From Candidatus Goldiibacteriota bacterium (GTDB lineage Bacteria > Oederibacteriota > PGYV01), in the NCBI GenBank assembly GCA_016937715.1, contig JAFGWA010000088.1:1-42597 (forward strand): 42,597 nt of DNA, written 5' to 3'. Shown piece after piece: positions 23,873 to 32,380 of the stretch; within the stretch, counting starts at the first letter, position 1; each line of letters begins with the position of its first letter. The translations under genes were made by a program, and so were the position numbers. The notes beneath the pieces are model-generated. The model was not told where the DNA came from, made no database searches, and saw only the letters and a list, made by a program, of their open reading frames with translations.

Positions 23873-23889
23873 CGCGGCAAAAGGCCGCG
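23873..23889 (+). other. Short GC-rich hairpin after the DUF4921 gene
   Basis: CGCGGC (23873-23878) and GCCGCG (23884-23889) form a six-base stem with loop AAAAG. The stem is followed by A-rich rather than T-rich sequence, so it is not a clear terminator. Confidence 0.35.
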
Positions 23890-23921
23890 CCAAAAAAGTA
23901 TTTTATAAAAAGAGGTGGATA

Positions 23922-24827
23922 ATGAAACATTTATTTTTTTTAATTATGGCTGTATCTTTTTTATTTGTATCGTGCGGCACCGGCGATTCAGCCTTAAAAG
24001 ATGATAAACCGTATAAAGACACAGCCGCGCGGGCTGTAAGCGCGGATGAAGGCGCGCCTTCGCTGGAAGAGTCCGCGGCAAAACTTGATTCAAAGACGGT
24101 GGCATCCATAGGCGCTTATGTGATATCCGACGCAAAATACAAAATGATGAAAAAATACAACGAAGAAAAGTATGAATATAAACTTTCAGCGGAACAGGAA
24201 AAAGAGTTTCTGGAATACGTTATAAACAAAAAGCTTATGGCAATAGAAGCCAGAAAACTTGGCTACGCGGAAAAACCGGAAGTGGCCGCCAGATATGAAT
24301 GGGATTTTGATGAAATTCTTTCGCACGCGTATTATACGGATACCGTGGAAAACAAACTTAAAATAACGGATAAAGAAGCAAAGGATTATTACGAAAAAAA
24401 TAAAGAAGACTTTGTGGAATTATCATCCCAGCATATGCTTATAAAAAATAAGGACCTTGCCCTTAACCTGCGCAAAAGGATTGCGTCGGGTGAAAGTTTT
24501 GACGAGCTTACAAAAAAATACAGTGAAGACGCCACTACAAAAGAACAGGGCGGCAAACTTCCGCTTTTTGGAAAAGGCGTAATGGTGGAAGAATTTGAAT
24601 ACGCGGCTTTTATGCTGTCGCCGGGAGAAGTGTCAGATCCGGTAAAAACAATTTACGGGTATCATCTTATTAAAGTTAATGAAAAAAAGAAAATATCTTT
24701 TGACGATTCAAAGGATAAAATAATTCAAATGGTGCGAAACAACAAACAAAGGGAATTTTTTAACGCTTTGATAGCCGGATTAAAAAAGAAATACGAAGTC
24801 CGCGTGAATGAAAATCTTTTAAAGTAG
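23922..24827 (+). CDS. PpiC/SurA-type peptidyl-prolyl isomerase lipoprotein
   Basis: This 301-residue precursor carries a lipoprotein signal (FLFVSCG, Cys near residue 18), a SurA-like helical region (about 60-150) and a parvulin domain (about 160-265). The parvulin signatures are SSQHMLIKNK, then SFDELTKKYSEDATTKEQGG, and GEVSDPVKTIYGYHLIKV. Such proteins help fold outer-membrane or exported proteins. The ATG at 23922 is chosen because it begins the signal peptide and has an AGAGGTGG site; earlier in-frame starts lie inside the previous gene. The next gene starts ten bases after the stop. Confidence 0.9.
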   Translation: MKHLFFLIMAVSFLFVSCGTGDSALKDDKPYKDTAARAVSADEGAPSLEESAAKLDSKTVASIGAYVISDAKYKMMKKYNEEKYEYKLSAEQEKEFLEYVINKKLMAIEARKLGYAEKPEVAARYEWDFDEILSHAYYTDTVENKLKITDKEAKDYYEKNKEDFVELSSQHMLIKNKDLALNLRKRIASGESFDELTKKYSEDATTKEQGGKLPLFGKGVMVEEFEYAAFMLSPGEVSDPVKTIYGYHLIKVNEKKKISFDDSKDKIIQMVRNNKQREFFNALIAGLKKKYEVRVNENLLK

Positions 24828-24837
24828 GGTGCGAAAA

Positions 24838-27177
24838 ATGAAAAATAAAAGTTTTATTGTTATTTTTATCATTGCGGCTTTTGTTACCTGCTGCATGCCG
24901 GGATGTTCCCCCAAAGCTGTTGTAAAAGACCCAAATGCCGCGCTTTCAGGTTTAAAAGTTGATATAACGGAAGAAGAGTATAAGGAATGGAAAAAACTTG
25001 CTTCTGAAGGTATTAATACGGCAGAACGCGCCAAAGGGGCGTTTTGGGCGGGGCAGTACTGCCTTAATAAAAATGATATTCAAAACGCCGAAAAGTATTT
25101 TGGGCACAATGAAAGATATTATTCCGATATTATCTGGGGATACTTATCGGTGCTGCGGCTGTCTGAAATAAGCGTTGAAAGAAAAGACACGGAAACAGCG
25201 CTTAAAAAATTTAAAATACTGGCGGAAAAAAGGCACCAGTTTCCGGAATTTAAGGACGCGGTACTGGGAAGGCTTAAAGAAATAATTTCCGCGCAGGACA
25301 TGGACGGGCTTAAAAAAATATATGCCGCGCGATATCACGCGCTTATAGATGAATACGCGCTTTATTACATAATAAAACAGGACATAAAAAACAATAATTC
25401 CACTGATTTCTTCACGCACGCAAGGTCTTTTGTCATGGAATACAGGGACAGCGAATTTTATCAGGAAGTTTCCGATGAATTCAGAAAAGCGGTGCTTTAT
25501 AAGCCGGTTAATAAAAGAAAGATAGGCGTAATACTTCCCCTGACAGGAAAAGGCATGGCCGCGGGAGAGTCAATAAAAAATGCCATAGAGATGGGAGTTG
25601 CGGAGTTTAACGCGGAAATTAAAGAAGATGAAGAAAAACTTGCGCTTGTGTTTGTGGATGAATCTATGGAATCCGAAGCCCTTGTTAAAAAAATAGTCAA
25701 AGTTATAGAAGAAGACAATGTTATAGCTTTTGCAGGGCCGGTCTTCAGCAATAATGTTAAAAAAATAGCGCCTCTGCTGGAAAGTTACAACGTCACTTCG
25801 TTTTCTTCAACCGCCGCGCGTCCGGATTTAACCGGCGCAAGCCCGTATTTTTTCAGAAACTGCGGAACGGTAAAAGGGCACGCTTACGCGATGGCCAAAT
25901 ACATAACGGACAGAACCCCATACAGAAAAGTGGCTTCCCTTTATCCAAATGACGCGCTGGGCAAATCTCTTAATGATTTTTTTGTTGAAAAAATATTACA
26001 GGGGGCTTCCCTTGCCGGAAGCGTGGGTTTTGAACCTTCCAAAAGCGATTTTCTTAATTACCTTGTTCCGCTTGGAGGCATTAATACAATGCTTTTAAAG
26101 GAAAAACGCGCGGCAGAGACAAGGGCTGTTAATGATAAAATGGAAGAAGCGGGCAGGCAGGTTCTTGAAAAAGCTTTTGAGTATATGAAAGTGTACCGTA
26201 ACTGGGCGGCAACCGACGTATTAAAAGAAGAGGACCTTCCAAAGGTAAATATAGCCCTTTTAAGGTTTTCCTCTGAGGGTGAAAACGTAAAACGCTATAA
26301 TTTAGATATTGATATGACAAAGCAGATGTCATACGCTATGGCAAGGGACGAAAAAGTGTTTGTTGCCAAGCAGGCGCAGACGGACGGGCTTATGGATGAA
26401 ATAGGCGTTGAACCCGAAGATGTGGACAGGGAAATAGCTTTAAATATCGCCCAGCAGCTTAAAAGCGATATTTTAGTATGGGGTATTATAGAAGAAAGGC
26501 AGTCCAACACCATATACGCAAGTTTTATTCCAAAAGAAGCTGAATATGACAGCCAGGGCAATACAAAGTATTCCTATTCTTTTACCGATGAAGATTATCT
26601 TTATTTTGACGTGACCATAAGGGCCATTTCCGTAACCGATGAAACCGCGGTTGATGAAGTTAAATTTACAGTTAAGAAACTTAAAGAACCTGTGCTTAAC
26701 CCGCTTGGGCTGGAAGCTGTTTTTGTGCCTGCAACCGAAAGAAAAATAACACTTATAAGGGACCAGCTTAAATATTATGACCTGGACCTGCCTATTTTCT
26801 GCGGCACTTTTGACAATCCGGCGTATCTTCTTAACTTTATGGAAAGTTCGCAGGGTATTCATTTTACGTCCGAATTTTATCCGGATGAGCCGTCTGAAAA
26901 TATTCAGAAATTTATCGCTGATTATAAGGAAAAATACGCCGCCATGCCGGGTGTAATTGAAGCAAACACATATGACACAATAAAAATAATGACTGCCATA
27001 CTGCAATCCGGCGCTGAATCAAGGGAAGCGTTTAAGGATATGCTTAAATCGGTAAGAAACTACGAAGGCGTAACCGGAAGGTTTTCTTTTGACGCAAATA
27101 ACGACCCTATAAAAGAGTATTACATTATGAAAATTGAAGACGGTATAAAAATTCTTGGAAAAATAAAGGGAGAATAA
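24838..27177 (+). CDS. LpoA-like lipoprotein with a CsgG/TolB-like insertion
   Basis: This 779-residue precursor has a lipoprotein-type signal (MPGC near residues 20-23), an alpha-helical TPR-like region (about 40-215) and a type 1 periplasmic-binding-protein fold beginning at KRKIGVILPLTGKG (about 226). That fold runs to about 415 and resumes at NPLGLEAVFVPA (about 621) to the end. Between these parts lies about 200 extra residues with KVNIALLRF, a VFVAKQAQTDGLMDE segment, ALNIAQQLKSDILVWGIIEE and a following strand pair, resembling a CsgG/TolB-N-type domain. TPR plus binding-protein fold is the layout of LpoA, an activator of penicillin-binding proteins. The ATG at 24838 has AGGG eight bases upstream and is preferred to the GTG at 24829. 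hisS follows after one base. Confidence 0.78.
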   Translation: MKNKSFIVIFIIAAFVTCCMPGCSPKAVVKDPNAALSGLKVDITEEEYKEWKKLASEGINTAERAKGAFWAGQYCLNKNDIQNAEKYFGHNERYYSDIIWGYLSVLRLSEISVERKDTETALKKFKILAEKRHQFPEFKDAVLGRLKEIISAQDMDGLKKIYAARYHALIDEYALYYIIKQDIKNNNSTDFFTHARSFVMEYRDSEFYQEVSDEFRKAVLYKPVNKRKIGVILPLTGKGMAAGESIKNAIEMGVAEFNAEIKEDEEKLALVFVDESMESEALVKKIVKVIEEDNVIAFAGPVFSNNVKKIAPLLESYNVTSFSSTAARPDLTGASPYFFRNCGTVKGHAYAMAKYITDRTPYRKVASLYPNDALGKSLNDFFVEKILQGASLAGSVGFEPSKSDFLNYLVPLGGINTMLLKEKRAAETRAVNDKMEEAGRQVLEKAFEYMKVYRNWAATDVLKEEDLPKVNIALLRFSSEGENVKRYNLDIDMTKQMSYAMARDEKVFVAKQAQTDGLMDEIGVEPEDVDREIALNIAQQLKSDILVWGIIEERQSNTIYASFIPKEAEYDSQGNTKYSYSFTDEDYLYFDVTIRAISVTDETAVDEVKFTVKKLKEPVLNPLGLEAVFVPATERKITLIRDQLKYYDLDLPIFCGTFDNPAYLLNFMESSQGIHFTSEFYPDEPSENIQKFIADYKEKYAAMPGVIEANTYDTIKIMTAILQSGAESREAFKDMLKSVRNYEGVTGRFSFDANNDPIKEYYIMKIEDGIKILGKIKGE

Positions 27178-27178
27178 A

Positions 27179-28414
27179 ATGAAATTCAGCCGCCTTCGCG
27201 GTGTTAAGGATGTATTCGGGGAAGAGACGGCGGTATGGGAAACAATAAACGCAGCCGCGCGTAAAATGTTCTCTTTATACGGATACAACAATATCATCAC
27301 TCCCGTTATTGAGGATGTTAACCTTTTTGCCCGCGGTATAGGCGAAGGCACGGATATTGTTATAAAAGAGATGTATGATTTTAAGGATAAAGGCGACAGG
27401 CACATTGTACTGCGCCCGGAAGGCACCGCGTCTGTGGTAAGGGCGTATATAGAAAACAGCCTTCCGGTAAAAAGCGACCTGTATTATTACGGGCCAATGT
27501 TCAGGTATGAACGGCCTCAGAAGGGGCGTTTCAGGGAATTTTTTCAGGTGGGAGCGGAAAGTTTTGGCGAAGCTTCGCCATATAAAGACACGGAAGTGAT
27601 AAAACTTGCGCAGGATATTTTGGCAGAAACAGGGATAAAAGACTGCAAACTTCTTATAAACAACCTTGGCGCGAAAAAAGATTACAAGGATAACCTTGTA
27701 AAATACCTTGAAGAGCGTAAAAGTCAGCTTTGCGAAGACTGTCTTAAAAAGATAGAACGCGCGCCGATAAGGGTGCTTGACTGCAAAAGTGAAAAATGTA
27801 AAGAAGCAACAAAAGACGCGCCTTTAATAACCGATAACCTTACACCGGAAGCCGCGGCTCATTACGCTGAAGTTAAAAGATTATTAACTTTATCCGGAGT
27901 GAAATTTGAAGAAGATCCAAAAATGGTCAGGGGGCTTGACTATTATACAGGCACAGTATTTGAATTTACCACCACACTGCTTGGGCCGCAGCAGAACACA
28001 ATTCTTGCGGGCGGGCGTTATGACAACCTTGTGGCGGAATTCGGCGGAAAAAGCACTCCGGCCACGGGATTTGCGATGGGGATGGAACGTATGGCGGAGG
28101 TTTTAAAAACACAGCAGGCGCAGATATTATCGCCGTTTGGCGTGTTTATAGTATATGACGCGAAACACAGGGATATGGCTTTTAATGTATTAAATATGTT
28201 AAGGCAGGGCGGTATAAAAACCCTGATATCATTTGAAGATAAAAGTTTTAAAGCGCAGTTCAGGGAAGCGGATTCAAAAAACGTAAAGCACGTAATAGTA
28301 ATAGGCGACACGGAAGCGCAGGCGGACAGGCTTGCGGTAAAAGATATGAAGACAGGCGAACAGATGAATATTGAAACAAATGAAGCGGTACAGTATTTTT
28401 TAAATCTGAAATAG
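27179..28414 (+). CDS. hisS: Histidyl-tRNA synthetase
   Basis: This 411-residue class II synthetase charges tRNA-His. It shows the N-terminal LRGVKDVFGEE, motif 2 in GPMFRYERPQKGRFREFFQ, the histidine-binding RGLDYYTGTVFE segment, motif 3 in ATGFAMGMERM, and a C-terminal anticodon-binding domain (about 325-411). Length is typical. Its start lies one base after the preceding stop, so it is transcribed with the upstream lipoprotein genes, an unusual place for a synthetase. Confidence 0.97.
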   Translation: MKFSRLRGVKDVFGEETAVWETINAAARKMFSLYGYNNIITPVIEDVNLFARGIGEGTDIVIKEMYDFKDKGDRHIVLRPEGTASVVRAYIENSLPVKSDLYYYGPMFRYERPQKGRFREFFQVGAESFGEASPYKDTEVIKLAQDILAETGIKDCKLLINNLGAKKDYKDNLVKYLEERKSQLCEDCLKKIERAPIRVLDCKSEKCKEATKDAPLITDNLTPEAAAHYAEVKRLLTLSGVKFEEDPKMVRGLDYYTGTVFEFTTTLLGPQQNTILAGGRYDNLVAEFGGKSTPATGFAMGMERMAEVLKTQQAQILSPFGVFIVYDAKHRDMAFNVLNMLRQGGIKTLISFEDKSFKAQFREADSKNVKHVIVIGDTEAQADRLAVKDMKTGEQMNIETNEAVQYFLNLK

Positions 28415-28430
28415 TTTAATCGGAGTGTTA

Positions 28431-29438
28431 ATGCAAAAATTAAGAATAGCCGTTACAATGGGGGACCCGGCCGGGATAGGGCCGGAAATAACCGCAAAGC
28501 TGTTTTTATTGCCTGAAATTTATAAAAATGCTTCTGTGACCGTAATCGGCGATTTGACCACAATGATAGACACCCAAAGGCGGGTAAGCAATAAACTTTC
28601 CATAAGGCCTGTCACATCTTTTAATAAAAAAATGACAAAGGGAGTGATAAACCTCTTTGATATGAAACTTATAAAATACGGCGAAGTGCCGCTTGGCGCT
28701 GAAACAAAAAAAGGCGGCAAAGCGCAGTATTATTACGTGAAAAAAGCAATTGAGGCCGCGCTTAAAGGCGAAGTGGACGCGATAGTAACGGCGCCGATTA
28801 ATAAGCACGCTCTTCACATGGCGGGAATAATGTATCCCGGGCACACCGAAATACTTGCGGAAGAAACCGGGGTTAAAAATTTTGGCATGATGCTTATGTG
28901 CCCGCGGTTAAAAGTTATGCTTGTGACCACACACACCTCCTTAAAAAGCGTGTCCGGTCTGCTGACGGTAAAAAAAGTCCTTGAAAAAATAGAACTTGCG
29001 CATACGGCGATGAAAGATGACTTTGGAATTAAAGAGCCAAAAATCGCGGTATTGGGTTTAAACCCGCACAGCGGCGAAGCCGGCGCTTTTGGCGATGAAG
29101 AGATAAAAATAATAACTCCTGCCATAAAAGCCGCGCGGAAAAAGGGTATTAACGCGCAGGGGCCATATCCGCCGGATACCATATTCGGAAAATTAGTACA
29201 TACACAAAGCCATGATATTGCCGTATGCATGTACCACGACCAGGGGCTTATACCTTTAAAATTAATCGGATTTGATTCCGGTGTCAACGTTACTTTGGGA
29301 TTGCCCATAGTGCGTACTTCACCCGACCACGGCACCGCGTATGACATAGCGGGGACAAATACCGCCTCCGCGGAATCAATGCTGACAGCTTTTAAGACTG
29401 CGGTTGTGATAGCACGAAACAGGATGAAAAACAGGTAA
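28431..29438 (+). CDS. pdxA: 4-hydroxythreonine-4-phosphate dehydrogenase
   Basis: This 335-residue NAD-dependent enzyme belongs to the deoxyxylulose-5-phosphate-dependent pyridoxal phosphate pathway. Signatures are TMGDPAGIGPEI at the start, TAPINKHAL, a YPGHTEILAE metal/substrate segment, LGLNPHSGEAG and MYHDQGLIPLK. The ATG at 28431 has GGAG five bases upstream and is preferred to the GTG at 28425. It abuts rsmA directly (TAA then ATG); a pdxA-rsmA neighbourhood is common in bacteria. Confidence 0.96.
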   Translation: MQKLRIAVTMGDPAGIGPEITAKLFLLPEIYKNASVTVIGDLTTMIDTQRRVSNKLSIRPVTSFNKKMTKGVINLFDMKLIKYGEVPLGAETKKGGKAQYYYVKKAIEAALKGEVDAIVTAPINKHALHMAGIMYPGHTEILAEETGVKNFGMMLMCPRLKVMLVTTHTSLKSVSGLLTVKKVLEKIELAHTAMKDDFGIKEPKIAVLGLNPHSGEAGAFGDEEIKIITPAIKAARKKGINAQGPYPPDTIFGKLVHTQSHDIAVCMYHDQGLIPLKLIGFDSGVNVTLGLPIVRTSPDHGTAYDIAGTNTASAESMLTAFKTAVVIARNRMKNR

Positions 29439-30263
29439 ATGGCGGATAAAAAATTCAGGTATAAAAAAGGGCTGGGTCAGAATTTTCTTCATGATACGGT
29501 AAAAATTGACCGTATGATAACGGCAATTGCGCCTGACCCGTCGGAAACGTTTCTTGAAATAGGGCCCGGTTCGGGTAATCTTACAAAAAAGATACTGCCG
29601 CTTGTAAAAAAAATATACGCGGTGGAACTTGACAGAGAAGCGATAGAAAAGTTAAAAACAGCCACGGGCGGCTCTGAATGGCTGGAAATTATAAACGCGG
29701 ACATACTTGAAACCGATATCACAAAGTTTTTTCCGCAGGCGGGCAAGTTAAGGGTCATAGGCAATATTCCTTATTATATAACCACCCCTATAATAGAAAT
29801 GGTTATAAATAACAAAAGTAATGTTAAAGATATTTATTTAACGGTGCAGAAAGAAGTGGCAGAGCGCATATGCGCGCCGGAAGGGTCAAAGACATACGGG
29901 TCACTTTCCGTGTTTTGCCAGTATCACGCTGACTGCGAATACCTTTTCACAATAGGCAGAAAGGCGTTTTTCCCCGTGCCGGACGTGGATTCCGCGTTTA
30001 TAAGGATGAACTTTGAAAAGAAAACGCCTTTTACAGTAAAAGATGAAATTGAATTTTTTAAGCTTACGCGCGGCGGATTTGAACAGAGGCGTAAAATGTT
30101 AAGTAATAATATAAAAAGGGTGTTTGGGTTTAATGAAGAACAGGCAAAAAACGCTTTAAGGCAGGCGGGAATTGTGGAAAATGTCCGAGCAGAGGATGTT
30201 TCCATAATTGACTTTGCGAAACTGTCGGATGTAATATATAATATTAAAAAAATAGCGATTTAA
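29439..30263 (+). CDS. rsmA: 16S rRNA dimethyladenosine transferase
   Basis: This 274-residue SAM-dependent enzyme (also called KsgA) dimethylates two adjacent adenines near the 3' end of 16S rRNA during small-subunit maturation. Visible motifs are KGLGQNFLHD, the SAM-binding LEIGPGSGNLT, AVELDREAIE and the catalytic NIPYYITTP. A basic C-terminal domain follows (GGFEQRRKMLSNNIKRVFG). Length is standard. It starts directly after the pdxA stop and is followed by a 139-base gap filled with TAAGC-type repeats. Confidence 0.96.
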   Translation: MADKKFRYKKGLGQNFLHDTVKIDRMITAIAPDPSETFLEIGPGSGNLTKKILPLVKKIYAVELDREAIEKLKTATGGSEWLEIINADILETDITKFFPQAGKLRVIGNIPYYITTPIIEMVINNKSNVKDIYLTVQKEVAERICAPEGSKTYGSLSVFCQYHADCEYLFTIGRKAFFPVPDVDSAFIRMNFEKKTPFTVKDEIEFFKLTRGGFEQRRKMLSNNIKRVFGFNEEQAKNALRQAGIVENVRAEDVSIIDFAKLSDVIYNIKKIAI

Positions 30264-30391
30264 GCTATAAGCAGATAAGCAGAAGCGAAGAAGGTAAGCA
30301 AATAAGCTGTTAAGCAAAATAAAAAAGGTGTCTATGGTTTGTGTTTACGCTATAGCTTAATTGCCTAATGCTTAACTGCTTAATTTTTTCA
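30260..30391 (+). repeat. TAAGC-rich imperfect inverted repeat between rsmA and glmS
   Basis: The left part repeats TAAGC units (TTAAGCTATAAGCAGATAAG and GTAAGCAAATAAGCTGTTAA). The right part carries the reverse complement (TATAGCTTAA, then TGCTTAACTGCTTAA). TTAAGCTATA (30260-30269) and TATAGCTTAA (30351-30360) are an exact ten-base pair of arms. A run of six T follows (to 30390), so in RNA the structure could act as a terminator after rsmA. Its size and repetitiveness suggest a mobile-type repeat. Confidence 0.55.
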
Positions 30392-30402
30392 AGGAGCAAA
30401 AA

Positions 30403-32223
30403 ATGTGCGGGATAATAGGATACACGGGAAATAACGAAGCTGCAGAGCGTATAATTTACGGGCTTAAGAAGCTTGAATACCGCGGTTATGATTCTTCCGG
30501 TATTGCGGTGATAAATGCCGGTAAAATAACACGCGTAAGAAGCGCGGGCAGGCTTGAAAACCTTGTGGCAAAATTAAAAGGCAATAAAATACCGGGGATG
30601 ACAGGTATAGGCCATACGCGCTGGGCAACGCACGGAAAACCGTCTGATGAAAACGCGCATCCCCATACTGACTGCACGGGCATGATTACCCTTATTCACA
30701 ATGGGATAATAGAAAATTATTACGAGATAAGGGAAGAACTTATTAAGAAAGGGCATAAGTTTTCTTCCGAAACCGACACGGAAGTCTTTGCCCATCTCAT
30801 AGAAGAAAAAATATCTTTGGGGATAGAAAAAGCCGTGGCAGCGGCGTTAAAAAGAATACGCGGAATGTATGCCATGGTAATACTTTATTCCAAAGAACCG
30901 GGAAAAATAATCGCGGCACGGCATGGGTCGCCCCTTGTGCTGGGAATAGGAAAAGGCGAAAATTTTATAGCGTCAGACGTGCCGTCTTTTTTAAAGTTCA
31001 CGGATAAAGCGCTGTTTCTTGAAGACGGCGATGTGGCAGTGGTGACAAAAGAAAAAGTAAACATAACCAATGCCGGTAAGAAAGTTCAAAGGGCTGTAAG
31101 GGAAATAAAATGGACGGCAAAACAGGCGGAAAAAGCCGGCTACCCGCATTTTATGCTTAAGGAAATAAACGAAGAACCGCAGTCTTTTGAAGACACAATA
31201 CTTGGCAGGTTTGATGAATTAAAAGGCAGAATTGAATTTGAAAGCGTGGATGATAAAAAACTTGCGAAGATTGAAAGAATAAAGATAGTGGCGTGCGGCA
31301 CGTCCTATCACGCTGCCTACGCGGCAAAATACCTGATAGAAAAATATTCCGGCGTCTCCGTGGAAGTTGAAGTGGCGTCAGAAATACGGTACGCAAATCC
31401 GGTCGTTGATAAAAAGACGCTTTTAGTTGCCGTGTCTCAGTCAGGTGAAACAATTGACACGATAGAGGCGTTTAAAAACCTTAAAGCAAAAGCCGGCTAT
31501 TCGCTGGCAATAGTAAACGTGGTGGGTTCCACCTTAAGCCGCATGCTGGACGGCGTTATTTATACGCACGCGGGGCCGGAAATTGGCGTAGCCGCGACAA
31601 AGACTTTTATAAGCCAGCTTGCCGTGCTTTACTTGTTTGCACTGCATATGGGAAAAATAAAAGGGGTATTAAAAGCGAAAGACGTCAGGCGCGGAATACA
31701 GAATTTAAGAAAAGTACCGGGGCTTATTAAAGTAATATTAAAAGATAAGGAAAAAATAGCAAAGATAGCGGCTAAATATAAAAAGAACCGCGATTTTCTT
31801 TACTATGGACGTAATATTAATTATCCGATGGCGCTTGAAGGCGCGTTGAAACTTAAGGAAATTTCTTATATACACGCGGAAGGTTACGCCGCGGGTGAGA
31901 TGAAGCACGGCCCCATTGCGCTTGTGGATGACAAAGTCCCCAATGTTTTTATCGCGCCAAAGGGCAAAGTATACGAAAAACTTATTTCCAATATTCAGGA
32001 AATTAAAGCGCGGTCAGGCACAATAATCGCTGTCACAAATAAATCAAACAAAGAGATGAAAAAGTTCGCGGAAGATGTAATATACATACCGGATATTGAC
32101 GAGGATTACTATCCGCTTCTTGCCGCTATTCCAATGCAGCTTCTTGCCTATTATATAGGAGTGAAAAAAGGTATAGATGTGGATAAACCAAGAAATTTGG
32201 CAAAGTCAGTGACGGTGGAATAG
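30403..32223 (+). CDS. glmS: Glutamine-fructose-6-phosphate aminotransferase
   Basis: This 606-residue enzyme makes glucosamine-6-phosphate from fructose-6-phosphate and glutamine, the first step to UDP-GlcNAc for peptidoglycan and LPS. Cys2 of MCGIIGYTGN is the glutaminase nucleophile, with GHTRWATHG and NGIIENY in the amidotransferase domain (1-220). Two SIS domains follow (VACGTSYHAAY, SQSGETIDT) and the C-terminus is PRNLAKSVTVE. An AAGGAG site precedes the start. I see no glmS ribozyme in the 139-base leader. Confidence 0.97.
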   Translation: MCGIIGYTGNNEAAERIIYGLKKLEYRGYDSSGIAVINAGKITRVRSAGRLENLVAKLKGNKIPGMTGIGHTRWATHGKPSDENAHPHTDCTGMITLIHNGIIENYYEIREELIKKGHKFSSETDTEVFAHLIEEKISLGIEKAVAAALKRIRGMYAMVILYSKEPGKIIAARHGSPLVLGIGKGENFIASDVPSFLKFTDKALFLEDGDVAVVTKEKVNITNAGKKVQRAVREIKWTAKQAEKAGYPHFMLKEINEEPQSFEDTILGRFDELKGRIEFESVDDKKLAKIERIKIVACGTSYHAAYAAKYLIEKYSGVSVEVEVASEIRYANPVVDKKTLLVAVSQSGETIDTIEAFKNLKAKAGYSLAIVNVVGSTLSRMLDGVIYTHAGPEIGVAATKTFISQLAVLYLFALHMGKIKGVLKAKDVRRGIQNLRKVPGLIKVILKDKEKIAKIAAKYKKNRDFLYYGRNINYPMALEGALKLKEISYIHAEGYAAGEMKHGPIALVDDKVPNVFIAPKGKVYEKLISNIQEIKARSGTIIAVTNKSNKEMKKFAEDVIYIPDIDEDYYPLLAAIPMQLLAYYIGVKKGIDVDKPRNLAKSVTVE

Positions 32224-32224
32224 T

Positions 32225-32263
32225 TCGGATGCTTAGAGGCTTTGATGCTTGGAAGGCTTGGAA
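32225..32263 (+). repeat. GCTTAGAGGCTTGG-type repeat, copy A3
   Basis: GGATGCTTAGAGGCTTTGAT followed by GCTTGGAAGGCTTGG lies directly after the glmS stop. A hairpin repeat (B2) follows within ten bases. Confidence 0.7.
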
Positions 32264-32270
32264 AAAAGGT

Positions 32271-32303
32271 TTGGTAGGCGCACCCTTTAGGGTGCGGCAG
32301 TTG
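32271..32303 (+). repeat. TGGTAG hairpin repeat, copy B2
   Basis: TGGTAG, stem CGCACCCT (32279-32286) with AGGGTGCG (32289-32296), then GCAGTTG. The stem is the same as in B1 with one base less in the loop. It lies between glmS and the RlmI-like gene. Confidence 0.8.
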
Positions 32304-32380
32304 AAAATGAAAACATAAAGATATTAAAATAAGATAAACGCGGAAGAAAACAAAACCGAAAAAATATATAAAAGGAAAAT

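Noticed and set aside
26473-27006. A 177-codon minus-strand frame inside the LpoA-like gene
   Set aside because: Composition is that of a reverse-strand shadow (Phe/Tyr/Ile/Lys-rich) and the plus strand carries clear protein domains.
30264-30402. A glmS ribozyme or riboswitch in the leader of glmS
   Set aside because: The region is made of TAAGC repeats and lacks the conserved cores of the ribozyme. The ribozyme is also known mainly from Firmicutes.
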